64,000 bases of DNA, from assembly GCA_900313675.1 (NCBI GenBank), contig OMSO01000001.1, positions 62,001-126,000 of the forward strand. The letters are read 5' to 3'. The DNA comes from an uncultured Fibrobacter sp. (lineage in GTDB: Bacteria; Fibrobacterota; Fibrobacteria; Fibrobacterales; Fibrobacteraceae). This document shows, piece by piece, positions 1 through 9,357 of the stretch. The first letter of the stretch is position 1; the number at the start of each line of letters is the position of its first letter. The notes below the pieces were generated by a model. It was given only the letters and a program-made list of their open reading frames with translations. It did not search any database and had not been told where the DNA came from. The position numbers and the translations under genes were made by a program.

Positions 1-65
1 ACCAGCTGAAAATTCTTTCTACCTTGCGCAAGCAAGGATTCTTTCCAAAGCTTCCAACCAAATGA
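1..65 (+). CDS. C-terminal end of an upstream gene (partial)
   Basis: One frame is open from the left edge and codes for about 20 residues, ending LPTK before a TGA at 63-65. This stop overlaps the ATG of the next gene as ATGA, the usual sign of translational coupling, so a coding gene probably ends here. Too little is present to name it. Because the next gene looks like maltokinase, a GlgE, TreS or other alpha-glucan enzyme is a plausible guess, but that is inference only. Confidence 0.5.
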   Translation, partial: QLKILSTLRKQGFFPKLPTK

Positions 66-1336
66 TAAACCTGCAGGACATCATCGGCAAGCGGTGGTAC
101 ATGGGCAAGGGCCGCACTCCCACCCACTTTGAACAAATTGACGAACTCACTATCGGCAACGCCTCCATATCCCTTGTATCCCTGCGATTTCGGGAAGGGG
201 AACCTGACCTTTACCTGCTCATCGAAAATGACGATTTTATTGGGCCCTTATTATACCGTGCCCTCGGGAAAACCGTAGGTTCCAAGAGTTTCAGAAGCAA
301 GAAAGGAATCTTTTCGTTTGTAACCTACAGCAAATTTGGGCGGGATGACCTTGAATCGCTGAAACCCATTTCTGCCGAACAGAGCAATTCTTCTTTTGTT
401 GCTCCAGGAAAAATTTTCTTCAAGATTTTCAGGCGCTTGCAGGCCGGAGCCCATCCCGAAGAAGAAGTTCTGCGTTTCTTGAACGAACAGGGCTATCAGG
501 GAAGCCCAGAACTGCTTGCCTCTTGCCACTACACCGGTGACAGCGGCAAGACCTTCGTTCTCGGGATTCTGGAAAAGCACATCCCCGGCGCCCAAAACGC
601 CTGGGATGTTTTCACCCGGGAACCAACCGCTGAAAAGGCTTACGAACTGGGGCGCGAGACCGCCCGCATGCACAATGCCCTGCGTGAAATGGACGGGTGC
701 GAAGCTCCTTCGGAAATGCCACCGATTGAAAAGCTGAGAAGGCTTTTGGAACAAAACGCTGCCAGATTCCGGGTCGGGGCCCGGAATGACGAGTCTGGAG
801 ACGCAAGTGGATTCCCGGACGCTGCCCGGAATGACGAGTTTAAAAGCGCTGCCGGAAATGACGAGTTGACTGCCGTTCAGGCCATCCTCCCCCGCCTACA
901 AAAAATCTGGACCGAAACAGCCCCGAACATAAGCGCCATTTTCAAGCCACAACGGATTCACGGGGACTTTCACCTAGGGCAGGTCCTGATGACACCCGAT
1001 GCACGATTCAAGATGATAGACTTCGAAGGAGAGCCTACCAGAAGTCTGGAATTCCGCCGTGGACTCCGGAGCCCCGCCGTAGATGTGGCTGGAATGATCC
1101 GCAGCTTCGCCTACGCCGAAGCCGTCAGCAAAAAAAACATGGACAATGTCCGTCAGGCATTTATCCAGGGCTATGCAAAAACAGCAAATGTTCCTGAAGA
1201 CGCCCTGCAGCAAGAACTAAAGCCCTACATTATGGCAAAGGCCATCTACGAGGCGTGTTATGAATTGGAATTCAGGCCGGACTGGTTCTGGATTCCGGCA
1301 AGGGCGTTAATCCAGCTCGCCAATCCAGGGGAATAG
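62..1336 (+). CDS. Maltokinase-like aminoglycoside-phosphotransferase-fold kinase
   Basis: Predicted to phosphorylate maltose to maltose-1-phosphate, the donor used by GlgE to extend alpha-glucans. The 424-residue protein opens with a maltokinase-type cap (GKRWYMGKGR near residue 9). The phosphotransferase core has the catalytic loop HGDFHLGQVL at 300-309 (catalytic Asp302) and the metal-binding DFE at 320-322. Length fits bacterial maltokinases. Its ATG overlaps the upstream stop, and its 3' end overlaps the convergent GH57 branching-enzyme gene by 30 bp, which supports a role in glycogen metabolism. Residues about 235-268 are odd: they are encoded by an intergenic-type repeat and spell NDE three times. 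The kinase fold is secure, but the sugar substrate is inferred from the cap and neighbours. Confidence 0.8.
   Translation: MINLQDIIGKRWYMGKGRTPTHFEQIDELTIGNASISLVSLRFREGEPDLYLLIENDDFIGPLLYRALGKTVGSKSFRSKKGIFSFVTYSKFGRDDLESLKPISAEQSNSSFVAPGKIFFKIFRRLQAGAHPEEEVLRFLNEQGYQGSPELLASCHYTGDSGKTFVLGILEKHIPGAQNAWDVFTREPTAEKAYELGRETARMHNALREMDGCEAPSEMPPIEKLRRLLEQNAARFRVGARNDESGDASGFPDAARNDEFKSAAGNDELTAVQAILPRLQKIWTETAPNISAIFKPQRIHGDFHLGQVLMTPDARFKMIDFEGEPTRSLEFRRGLRSPAVDVAGMIRSFAYAEAVSKKNMDNVRQAFIQGYAKTANVPEDALQQELKPYIMAKAIYEACYELEFRPDWFWIPARALIQLANPGE
764..870 (+). repeat. Intergenic-type palindromic repeat inside the kinase reading frame
   Basis: Three imperfect copies of a unit ending GGAATGACGAG lie in frame. 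Their AAT-GAC-GAG codons are at 785-793, 830-838 and 857-865. The first copy has an inverted half (ATTCCGGG / CCCGGAAT) and resembles repeats that elsewhere in this window sit between genes. It adds roughly 30 residues just before the catalytic core of the kinase. Confidence 0.65.
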
Positions 1337-2911
1337 ATTATCCTGTTTTTCCAGCTTCTCTAGAATGCTTTCGCCGGAGCGCTTGCGGCCAAGCATCAGC
1401 GCAGACGTAGCCGCCGCATAAAGGGCGCAGGCGTTCTTGTAGTGGGTATTCTGGCGGAACTTGGCGTAATCGGCGGCAGAGTTGTTGTGGATCATGAACG
1501 CCCAGTCCGAAGCCTGGAAAAGCACCAGTTCGCGGGCCACCTGGTCGTAACAGCGTTTCAAGAAAGATGCCATCGCCTTGGGAGCTTTGTTCTGCCTGAT
1601 TTTCAGGTCATTCATCATGCCCCGCATCTTGAAAAACAGTGGATAGGCCCAGCTCACCTCGTCGTTCATCCAGACTTCGCCAAAGCCGCCCTCGCCCCAA
1701 GATGAAAAGATGGGGTCATGAATATCTGGATCTGGAGAGCTTTGCATGGTGTCTTCTAGAGAGGCCATTTCCACTACGCGGGAACTGGCGGCCCGCTCGA
1801 ACAGTTTTTCGATGAACAGGGGACCTTCGAACCACCAGTGTCCAAAAAGTTCGGCGTCGTAAGGGCACAAGATGGAGACCTTGTTGCCATCCATCTGGGG
1901 CAAGAGTTCGGTAACGGTCGCTTCACGGTTCGCCACAAAGAGGCGGGCGTGATCTTCTACCAGGCGGAGCGCATTCCAGGGGCGGTAAATCTGCTTGTCT
2001 TCGCTGCCGGTAATGCGGTAATACTTCAGGCCCGTCTCTATGGGAGTCTTGCCCGCCATAAAGTAATCGCCCAGGTATTCGGGACTGCGTTCCTGGGAAA
2101 TATCCTTGAAGAATTCCCGGTATTCCGGATGCCCCGGGTAACCTGTCTTACGGCTCCAGACTTCCATAGAGCTGCTCTGCTCACGACCCATGCAATAAAG
2201 CCCCGCAGGGGTCTTTATTGGCGCAAATACTCCGTATTTGGGCGCGGGCTTTGCCAAAAGCACGCCATGGGTCTCCAAGAAGAAATACTTGAAGCCGAAT
2301 TCAGCAAGAATGAAATCCAGCCCCTGGAAATAACCGCACTCCGGCAACCAGAGCCCGCTGGGCTTGCGACCAAAAGCCTCTTCGAAGGCGCGAACGGTAA
2401 TGCCCAACTGCAGGCGGATTGCCTCTACATCCGACTGGTAGGCGGGCAAGAAGGGGTGGGTCCCCACGCAGGTAATGAGCGTCAGCTTGCCCCGTTCTTC
2501 CAGTTCCTTAAGCACCGGGACAATTTCCATATCGCAGGGGCCTTCCCAGGTGCTGATCAGAGCCAGCTGCCGACGGTAATAAAAATCCACCACCTCCGAC
2601 AAGGCTTCGTCACCACGGGCGCGAACACGCTCCTTTTCCAAAAGGTCCAGCTGCTTGTGCAAGTGACGGGTGAACTTTTCCAGCAGGAGCTTGTCGGTAA
2701 GCATGGCAAGCAGGGCCGAAGACACGCTCAGGTTCAGGGTGCCGGGCACGCCCTTCTCTTGCAGGCGCCAGAGCATCTGGATTAGGGGCAGGTAGGTTTC
2801 CGCCATAGCCTCGAAAAACCAGTTCTCTTCTAAGAATCGGTCAAATTCGGGCTCACGCACAAAAGGAAGGTGCGCGTGGAGCAGCAAGTGTATCTTGCCG
2901 GGAGCGGACAT
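1307..2911 (-). CDS. GH57 1,4-alpha-glucan branching enzyme
   Basis: Glycoside hydrolase family 57 protein, predicted to cut alpha-1,4-glucan and reattach it as alpha-1,6 branches in glycogen synthesis in the cytoplasm. Visible motifs are HAHLP at 12-16, WLPECGY at 188-194 with nucleophile Glu191, and PYDAELFGHWW at 350-360 with Asp352 as acid/base. The 534-residue length and long C-terminal helical region match bacterial GH57 branching enzymes better than the amylases. It is convergent with the maltokinase-like gene. It is followed in the upstream direction by a DUF4912 gene, a common partner of GH57 enzymes in other bacteria. The family is certain and the branching activity is likely. Confidence 0.88.
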   Translation of the reverse strand: MSAPGKIHLLLHAHLPFVREPEFDRFLEENWFFEAMAETYLPLIQMLWRLQEKGVPGTLNLSVSSALLAMLTDKLLLEKFTRHLHKQLDLLEKERVRARGDEALSEVVDFYYRRQLALISTWEGPCDMEIVPVLKELEERGKLTLITCVGTHPFLPAYQSDVEAIRLQLGITVRAFEEAFGRKPSGLWLPECGYFQGLDFILAEFGFKYFFLETHGVLLAKPAPKYGVFAPIKTPAGLYCMGREQSSSMEVWSRKTGYPGHPEYREFFKDISQERSPEYLGDYFMAGKTPIETGLKYYRITGSEDKQIYRPWNALRLVEDHARLFVANREATVTELLPQMDGNKVSILCPYDAELFGHWWFEGPLFIEKLFERAASSRVVEMASLEDTMQSSPDPDIHDPIFSSWGEGGFGEVWMNDEVSWAYPLFFKMRGMMNDLKIRQNKAPKAMASFLKRCYDQVARELVLFQASDWAFMIHNNSAADYAKFRQNTHYKNACALYAAATSALMLGRKRSGESILEKLEKQDNLFPWIGELD

Positions 2912-2944
2912 AGACGCCGGACCTTGGAGCGACCCTTGCGGGAA

Positions 2945-4123
2945 CTACTCCGTACGCTTCACCACGATAGGAACAATCGTCGTCGGGAAATCGCCATCCT
3001 TGTCGGTAGCGAACACCGGAATAATCTTCGTAGAATCGGGCAGGTCCTCTTCGAAGCTGAAGGTTCCGTCCGGATTCAGGGGGAACGGTTCGCCACGCAC
3101 CTGCAGGTGAGCGTCAGGACGGGTTCCGCCATAGACGATCAGGCGGGTCTTGACCCACAGGAAAAAGTCCTTGCCGTAGTTCACGGAATCCTTGGGGAGT
3201 TCCAGCTTGTTGCTCTTGAGGGCAGCGCTGGAAAGAGCGCCCGAGAACATCGAGCCCGAAGAACTGGAGAGGCTTTCAAGCCAATTCTTGGCAGACATGC
3301 TGGAAAGGCCCGAACTGCCGAACCCGCCGAGGGCGGCTCCGCCCAAAGAGGCCCGGACAAAGGCATCGTTCAGGTTCACTTCGGAACCGTCCGTAGAGTA
3401 GGCCTGCACAGGAGCAGATTCCACGAGAGGCATAAAGTTCTTGCCGGCGGCAAAGCCCAGCACGGCCACCGTCTTTTCGGAAGCCTTGTTCTCTACATAC
3501 CAGCTGCGGGCATCGGCCGGCACCTCGATATCGTGGAACTTGCGCTTCTTGTTGCGCTTGACCGTCAGGTCGCCAGAAATGTTGAACAGGCGGAGCACCA
3601 GCTTGCCCTTACCCTTGCGGGCACGCTTGATACGGTCTTCGGAAACATCCCAGAAGGCCTGCATCCAGTTGGGGTCCTTCTGCATGAGCACCAGGTATTC
3701 GGCGTCGTAGGACTGGGCCAAAGATGCCGTCTTTGTCACGGGCTTTGCAGAAGCCTTGACCGTGGAAACCTTTTCGGTTGCCTTCGCAGTCACCTTTGCT
3801 GCCGCTTTCGTAGCTTTCTTGGCCGTAATATTCTTGGATACGTCGGTCTGTTCAGAAGCCTTAGGAGCTGACTTTGCCACCTTGGCAAGGGCCTTTGCCG
3901 TTGCCTTCACAGCTTCGGCCACCTTCTTGATAGACTTGGACCTGTCCAGAGTCTTCTTGGCGGATTCCACCTTCTTTGTTGCCGTTTCCACAGCGGCCTT
4001 AGCCTTGGTCGCCGCAGTCTTTACGGTCTTTTCGACCTTCTTTTCTACAGCTTTTGCTGCAGTCTTGGCAGATGCCTTCGGGGCAGCCTTCTTTGCTACA
4101 GCAGTTGTTTTCTTGACAGCCAT
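2945..4123 (-). CDS. DUF4912 protein with histone-like basic tail
   Basis: This 392-residue protein has two parts. Residues 1 to about 135 are nearly all Ala, Lys, Thr and Val in KKAAPKA-like repeats resembling histone H1 or bacterial Hc1-type tails. From about 140 the sequence (YLVLMQKDPNWMQAFWDV) matches DUF4912, a domain often encoded beside GH57 branching enzymes, as it is here. The start is strongly supported by an AGGAGG site. It is 33 bp upstream of the GH57 gene on the same strand, so the two are probably co-transcribed. Its function is unknown. The basic tail could bind DNA, polyphosphate or an anionic surface, and a structural role in glycogen handling is a guess from the neighbours. 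Confidence 0.8.
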   Translation of the reverse strand: MAVKKTTAVAKKAAPKASAKTAAKAVEKKVEKTVKTAATKAKAAVETATKKVESAKKTLDRSKSIKKVAEAVKATAKALAKVAKSAPKASEQTDVSKNITAKKATKAAAKVTAKATEKVSTVKASAKPVTKTASLAQSYDAEYLVLMQKDPNWMQAFWDVSEDRIKRARKGKGKLVLRLFNISGDLTVKRNKKRKFHDIEVPADARSWYVENKASEKTVAVLGFAAGKNFMPLVESAPVQAYSTDGSEVNLNDAFVRASLGGAALGGFGSSGLSSMSAKNWLESLSSSSGSMFSGALSSAALKSNKLELPKDSVNYGKDFFLWVKTRLIVYGGTRPDAHLQVRGEPFPLNPDGTFSFEEDLPDSTKIIPVFATDKDGDFPTTIVPIVVKRTE

Positions 4124-4147
4124 TTTCAGCCTCCTTTAATAAAACTT

Positions 4148-5386
4148 CTAGCGGGTCTGACCCCAGTTGCCGACACCCATCAAGCCTATGCGGAACCCTA
4201 AAAAGATTTCATCCCACCCACGGCCAGAATCGGCAAAACGCTTTCCTCCCTGGAAAGACAAATCCAACGTTGTCCCCTTACGGCCCAGAGGGAATCCAGC
4301 ACCCAAAGAACCGCCCAGTTCATAAACATCCTTCACATACCAGGTCTTGTACCAACCTCCCAAACGGTAAGTGACGCGATCCAGGTACGGGTCATAGAAC
4401 ATGGGGCTTCCATCGCGCTGGAACCCCAAAGCCAGCAACATGTCCTTCTGGGTTTCCGTGACAGATTCCATGTTGAAACTGCCACCGATGTTTTCGATAT
4501 CCTTGTCCCATCCGCGAGCTGCAATGTCAAACATCACATTGTTCCGTTTCATAAAGCGGAAATTCATGCCCGCAGCAAGCATTGCAGGAACATCGATTTC
4601 CCTGGATCTCTTGGTCGGAGCCAAGGTATCCAGCTCGCTCATGCGGAAATTGTAGTCCAACTCGTTCAAAAGGGTATGGGGCGTAGTGTAAGAGAAGTAG
4701 AACGAGGACTGATGGCCGCGATACTGCAAGGCGGCCGTATAATATGCCGGATGGTTCTTGATTTCCCAAGTGCCATCTACGTAGTCAGAAATTTCGGCAT
4801 TGCTTACCGCCCAAGTATCTTCAGAAGAAAGCCCTTCCGTATTCGGGCCCATAGAAATTTTGCGCATGGAGTTGCCCATCACCACATGGGCCGACGCACC
4901 TACGGAGAAATTGCGGATGACCGGCAGGCGGAACGTGTAGCTCGGAACAATCTCGTAGACACTGCTCTGGTATTCGATGGTGGTTTCCAGCGAATTCTTA
5001 CCGTTGCTCACTTCTTCGTTCAAATTAGACGCATAGCTCTGCCACAGGGAAAGTCCCATGGCACCAAAGCCGCCCATAGGGAACGACAGGTTGAACGAGG
5101 GCATGGTGATGTTGTTCACCCCGAAATTATCCCCATGATTTTCCAGGGATACCATTTCTATCAAGAAATTGACATTGAAAACAACCTTGGTATCGAATGC
5201 ATTGCGGGCGGGGTTCAGCACAGAAAGGCCTTCGGCATCACCCGTCTTTGCACCGCCGGCATACCCGCGGCCCGCCGTAGACGCCATACCGCCGGCCACC
5301 TGCTCCTCGCCAAGAGCGTCAAGACCGATGACAGAGGCGAAACTGCAAACGGCTAAAGCAAAAAGAACAAGGATAATCTTTTTCAT
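4148..5386 (-). CDS. Putative outer-membrane beta-barrel protein
   Basis: A 412-residue exported protein with an N-terminal signal peptide (MKKIILVLFALAVCSFA). The body is Gly-rich and aromatic, with alternating-residue strands, as in FadL-like or PorV-like barrels. There is no enzyme motif. Its ATG overlaps the stop of the upstream lipoprotein gene as TAATG, indicating translational coupling and probably a joint envelope role. I recognise no named family. A transport or secretion-channel role would be speculation. Confidence 0.65.
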   Translation of the reverse strand: MKKIILVLFALAVCSFASVIGLDALGEEQVAGGMASTAGRGYAGGAKTGDAEGLSVLNPARNAFDTKVVFNVNFLIEMVSLENHGDNFGVNNITMPSFNLSFPMGGFGAMGLSLWQSYASNLNEEVSNGKNSLETTIEYQSSVYEIVPSYTFRLPVIRNFSVGASAHVVMGNSMRKISMGPNTEGLSSEDTWAVSNAEISDYVDGTWEIKNHPAYYTAALQYRGHQSSFYFSYTTPHTLLNELDYNFRMSELDTLAPTKRSREIDVPAMLAAGMNFRFMKRNNVMFDIAARGWDKDIENIGGSFNMESVTETQKDMLLALGFQRDGSPMFYDPYLDRVTYRLGGWYKTWYVKDVYELGGSLGAGFPLGRKGTTLDLSFQGGKRFADSGRGWDEIFLGFRIGLMGVGNWGQTR

Positions 5387-6780
5387 TACTTATCCCCCCT
5401 CTTGTTTGCAAGCCAGAGTTTCAAGGTCGAGGGCTGCTTCATGGCAGAACTGAAATCGTAGCGGGCATGGTCAAAATGGGAGAAGAACACGTAAGACGTA
5501 TCTTTCTTAGAGGTCACGTGGTCAGAATACGAGGAATCCTTCGGCTGCAAGACCGGGTAACCCAGACGCATCATCATCTTGAAGGTGCGGCCGTCGCGAG
5601 CACGGTTGATAAAGTCCCGAAGGCCGTAAGTCACCTGCAGAGTGAGAGAGTCCCCCTCATAGAAAACCATATTGGGGTGACCTTTGGACGCAATCAAAGA
5701 CTTGTTCAGCTTGTAGGCTTCCATCTGACGCACGCTTTTGCCTGCGCTATCCGTATAAGAACCTACCACAACCTGGATAGGCAGTCCAAGTTCGCTAGTT
5801 CCCTGGCTGTCATCTCTTGCAAAAGTCATCTGGGCAAGGACCACCGTCTGACGGACATCATCACCATCATCGGCCATATAAGGGAACTCATCACCATAAA
5901 AATCAGACAAGGCCTTCATAATGGGTGCACCTTCGTATTCCACAACCAGGGAATCGTAGACACCTCCATGGAGAACCAGACAATCGGAACAGGACTCCTT
6001 ATTTGAAACGATATGGGCCATGCGGAAGGGATCGTATTCACTGTAGCTTTTTTCCTTTGGGAAAGAAACCCAGAGTTTGGGGTACAGAGATGTTCCTGCT
6101 CCATAGAAACGATAAGTCCTTGCCGCCTCGGGAGCCGACAATCTCAGCTGCAGGTGGCAGGCCCGCGAAAGCTCTTTCATAGCTGTCAACAATGCCGAAG
6201 GAAGCGATATTTTCATCACCGAATCCTTAGCAGAAACAGAAATCGAAACAGTAGTGTCCACCGAAGAATCCGCTTTCCATTTGGACAAGCTAGACAGCCA
6301 CAAAGAATCCGAAATGTCACCGATGCTATCTACAAAAGACTTAGAAGCGCCCTTGTCCAATTTCCAGCTAATGTTCAAAGTCAAATCTTCTTTTAAAGGC
6401 AAAGAATCAGATGGATAAGACTTTGATGAGTAGAAAGGCGATAAAACGTACAGGGCCATGTACGCCGTCGCCGAATCAGACTTTTTGAGATCCGCAAAAA
6501 AAACGGAATCATAAAAGGCTATGTCAAAAACAAGATCATGGGAAATATTCGCTGCTTTACCAAGCACAGCCCTGTCGTTTGCTAGACTTGGGGCAGAGTC
6601 CAAAAAAACTTCTGACGATAGAGGCGTCAGGTTTTCGACACTCAATGTTTGGACACTATAGCCACCAGGAATCCCCTGGTCAGAAAGCCAACCAGCCATG
6701 ACCGTTTCATCGGAATCAAAAATACACGCAGACAAAACGAGCGTCAACAGCAACAAATAAGCAGCAAAAATCTTTTTCAC
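5386..6780 (-). CDS. Lipoprotein of unknown function
   Basis: A 464-residue predicted lipoprotein. The signal peptide ends in a lipobox (LSAC) with Cys19 as lipidation site, followed by IFDSDE. The rest is rich in Ser, Asp and Tyr and looks like an extracellular beta-sandwich. Segments such as FDIAFYDSVFF and LTLNISWKLDKG recall DNRLRE-type surface domains, but this is not firm. It is translationally coupled to the downstream barrel-like gene, suggesting a lipoprotein/porin pair in the outer membrane. No catalytic motif is seen. Confidence 0.65.
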   Translation of the reverse strand: MKKIFAAYLLLLTLVLSACIFDSDETVMAGWLSDQGIPGGYSVQTLSVENLTPLSSEVFLDSAPSLANDRAVLGKAANISHDLVFDIAFYDSVFFADLKKSDSATAYMALYVLSPFYSSKSYPSDSLPLKEDLTLNISWKLDKGASKSFVDSIGDISDSLWLSSLSKWKADSSVDTTVSISVSAKDSVMKISLPSALLTAMKELSRACHLQLRLSAPEAARTYRFYGAGTSLYPKLWVSFPKEKSYSEYDPFRMAHIVSNKESCSDCLVLHGGVYDSLVVEYEGAPIMKALSDFYGDEFPYMADDGDDVRQTVVLAQMTFARDDSQGTSELGLPIQVVVGSYTDSAGKSVRQMEAYKLNKSLIASKGHPNMVFYEGDSLTLQVTYGLRDFINRARDGRTFKMMMRLGYPVLQPKDSSYSDHVTSKKDTSYVFFSHFDHARYDFSSAMKQPSTLKLWLANKRGDK

Positions 6781-6864
6781 CCTGGTCTCCAGGTCAAGTT
6801 CTCAAATTCCGCGCATAATATAGAAAAATAGAAACCCGGACGCCCGAACAGAGATTTTGCAAGC

Positions 6865-7812
6865 CTAGAACTTTATCGGATAAAGCAAAAACCAGTGAAA
6901 TTCAGGATATACTTGCACAGCCGGTGCCGGCAGCTTGAAGTAGTTCAGGCTCTTTATCAGGGTGCGGGCCATGCGGCTCTGGGGGCGGAATGCCTCCAAG
7001 TCGTAGTCCAGGGCGATATACACTTCCCTGTGGGGGGTAATCTCCTTGTTGTGCAAAAAGACGCCATCGTCAATGCTTAAACCGGCCGCAACGGCAAGCC
7101 AGCTGGGGTAATAGCTGCGGACAGCCGCCGGCAACATACGGTAAATCTTGAAAGATGCCCAGAATGTCTGATTCACATAATCGTCGGTAAAGACACAGGT
7201 GTGATTCTTTCCGTCTATCTTGCCCTGATCGTAATAGGCCCTGCTGTTAATCCAGTAGCTCCACTTAAGGTCCACGTACTTGAACAGCGGCACGTAACGC
7301 TCTGCCATAGGCAAAAAACCGCCCAAAGTCCCAGACAACACATCAAAAATACTGAACCCCCACTTGGGGGAATAGGCATCCTTCACGTCGATGGCGATGT
7401 GGGTCATCATGGCAGAAAGCCCAGCAAACAAGTAGGACTGGAACTCCGTAGCACCGGCCCAGCGGTACCCCTCGTAAAAGAGTTCGCCCATGGCCACGCC
7501 CGAGGCAAAATGCCCGAACTTGTCCAGGTTCAGGGCGTAATCAAAGTCGTTCTCGAAATGGAAATGGTTGCCCTGTTCGTCCCACCAGCCCTTGTCAAAA
7601 ACAAGCCAGTAGGCAGCCCCGTAGGCAATGAGCGTCAGGGAGGCGACACCACCCACCTTGAGCCAGGAAACTTCTCCTGCCAGGTCCGTAGAATCTTCGC
7701 TGCGGTAATCCCAGGTGGAATCGCGCCAGGTGGGCGGATCGTAAGGAGCCGACAGCGAAGGCTGCACAAGGCACACCAGCGCAAGCACTAACACAGCGAG
7801 AATTTTTCGCAT
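6865..7812 (-). CDS. DUF2279 (YfiM-like) exported protein
   Basis: A 315-residue exported protein beginning with a signal peptide (MRKILAVLVLALVCLVQPSLSA). A GTG four codons earlier at 7824 is possible, but the ATG at 7812 gives a cleaner signal sequence. The motif NLDKFGHFASG, with following helices, matches DUF2279, a small membrane-associated family of unknown function. A promoter-like TATCTTTG lies at 7830-7837 on this strand, so the transcript has a very short leader. No neighbour suggests a specific job. The family assignment is fairly good and the function is unknown. Confidence 0.7.
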   Translation of the reverse strand: MRKILAVLVLALVCLVQPSLSAPYDPPTWRDSTWDYRSEDSTDLAGEVSWLKVGGVASLTLIAYGAAYWLVFDKGWWDEQGNHFHFENDFDYALNLDKFGHFASGVAMGELFYEGYRWAGATEFQSYLFAGLSAMMTHIAIDVKDAYSPKWGFSIFDVLSGTLGGFLPMAERYVPLFKYVDLKWSYWINSRAYYDQGKIDGKNHTCVFTDDYVNQTFWASFKIYRMLPAAVRSYYPSWLAVAAGLSIDDGVFLHNKEITPHREVYIALDYDLEAFRPQSRMARTLIKSLNYFKLPAPAVQVYPEFHWFLLYPIKF

Positions 7813-7845
7813 TGCAAAATTCACGCCAGCAAAGATAGAAAAATC

Positions 7846-7920
7846 TCAATTCAGAGTTCGGATTTCAGAATTCGGAATTATTTCTAGGCAATAAATTCCG
7901 AAATCCTAATTCCTAATTAA
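7846..7920. repeat. Degenerate 7-bp tandem repeat
   Basis: The gap between the DUF2279 promoter and the fabF stop consists of blocks readable in 7-base steps (GAGTTCG GATTTCA GAATTCG and so on). It is one of about ten such tracts in the window. No terminator or gene is seen in it. Confidence 0.55.
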
Positions 7921-7922
7921 GA

Positions 7923-9152
7923 TTAGTCGCGGGCCAAAAGCAGCACGCTGTTCTGGCCGCCAAAGCCGAAGCCGTCGGACAGGGCGTACTTGAAGTCGTG
8001 ACTGGTGTTCTTGTTGGCGCACACGTCCAGATGGATGCGTTCGTCCTGGTTGAACACGTTCCTCGTGGCATGAACCATCTGGTTCTGCAGGGACTTCACG
8101 GTAATGATAGCCTCAAGAGCGCCGGCGGCACCCAGGGCATGCCCGATCATGCACTTGGAGGAGTTCACCTTCAGGCTGTCGCGGGCGCCGAACACCTTTT
8201 CCAGGGCGGAACATTCAGCCACGTCGCCAAGAGGAGTAGAAGTGCCGTGGGTGTTCACGTAGCCCACGTCGTTCGGGGAAATTCCCGCATCGCGGAGCGC
8301 CATCTCGATAGCGAGACGCACACCTTCGCCGTCTTCGCGGGGAGCGGACATGTGGTGGGCATCAGCGCTCATGCCAACGCCTGCGATACGGGCCAGAATG
8401 TTGGCGCCGCGCTTCTTGGCGTGAGAGAGGCTTTCAAGCACCAGAATGCCGGAACCTTCGCCCATCACAAAGCCGTCGCGGTCCTTGTCGAAGGGGCGAG
8501 AGGCGGTGGACGGGTCGTCGTTGCGCTTGCTCAGGGCATGCATGTTGGTAAAGCCAGCCAAGGCCAGCGGGTTCACCGTCTCGTCGGTACCGCCAGCCAG
8601 CATGATGTCGGCACGGCCCAGACGGATAGCGTCGTAGGCGGCGGCGATGGAGTGGTTGGAGGTGGCACAGGCGGAAACAACTGCAAAGCAGGGGCCCATC
8701 CAACCGGTACGGTTAGAAACTTCGCCGGCGGGCATGTTCACGATGGCCATGGGGATAAAGAAGGGGGACACACGGCTAGGGCCGCGGTTGGCTAGCGTCA
8801 CGGCGCTATCCGAATACATGTTCATGCCGCCCACGCCGGCACCGATAATCACACCAGAGCGGCTGGGGTCTTCGGCCTTGGGGTCAATTCCTGCATTGGC
8901 CAGGGCCTTGTAGGCGGAATAGACGGCATACTGGATGCACTTGGAAAAACGGGACTGGTCGCGATTGCTGAAATATTCGGAACCGTCGAATTCCTTCACG
9001 GCGGCGGCAATCTTGATGGGGCATGCGCTTACGTCAAAGCGGTCAATGGTGGCAATGCCGGACTTTCCCTGCAAAAGATTATCCCAAAGGATATCGGGGG
9101 TGTTGCCAAGGGCCGAAACGCAGCCCATACCAGTGATTACGACTTCTTCCAT
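7923..9152 (-). CDS. fabF: Beta-ketoacyl-ACP synthase II
   Basis: Condensing enzyme of type II fatty-acid synthesis that extends acyl-ACP with malonyl-ACP in the cytoplasm. The 409-residue length is normal. The catalytic triad is visible: Cys162 in SACATSN, His302 in THGTSTP and His338 in IGHALGA, plus the FDKDRDGFVMGEG signature. A good AGGAG site precedes the ATG, and a promoter-like TATATTG lies at 9188-9194 on this strand. It stands alone, divergent from orn. A second FabF is encoded at 47.6 kb beside fabV, so the two may differ in chain-length preference or one may serve another pathway. Confidence 0.93.
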   Translation of the reverse strand: MEEVVITGMGCVSALGNTPDILWDNLLQGKSGIATIDRFDVSACPIKIAAAVKEFDGSEYFSNRDQSRFSKCIQYAVYSAYKALANAGIDPKAEDPSRSGVIIGAGVGGMNMYSDSAVTLANRGPSRVSPFFIPMAIVNMPAGEVSNRTGWMGPCFAVVSACATSNHSIAAAYDAIRLGRADIMLAGGTDETVNPLALAGFTNMHALSKRNDDPSTASRPFDKDRDGFVMGEGSGILVLESLSHAKKRGANILARIAGVGMSADAHHMSAPREDGEGVRLAIEMALRDAGISPNDVGYVNTHGTSTPLGDVAECSALEKVFGARDSLKVNSSKCMIGHALGAAGALEAIITVKSLQNQMVHATRNVFNQDERIHLDVCANKNTSHDFKYALSDGFGFGGQNSVLLLARD

Positions 9153-9357
9153 AATTGCTCCTATTGGTGTAACAAATTAACGCGGGCCAATATAGAAAAT
9201 AAAAAACTTACATTAAATAGTTTTATTTATCATTTGGCGAAAGTTGGCGACAAAAAGACACCACCGGTGAAAAACGGACAGAAAAATGCGATGAAAAGAT
9301 AACATTGGCAGAGACGGCGCTCTCAACTTTTTGAAAAAAACTAGATTTAGCACCGTT

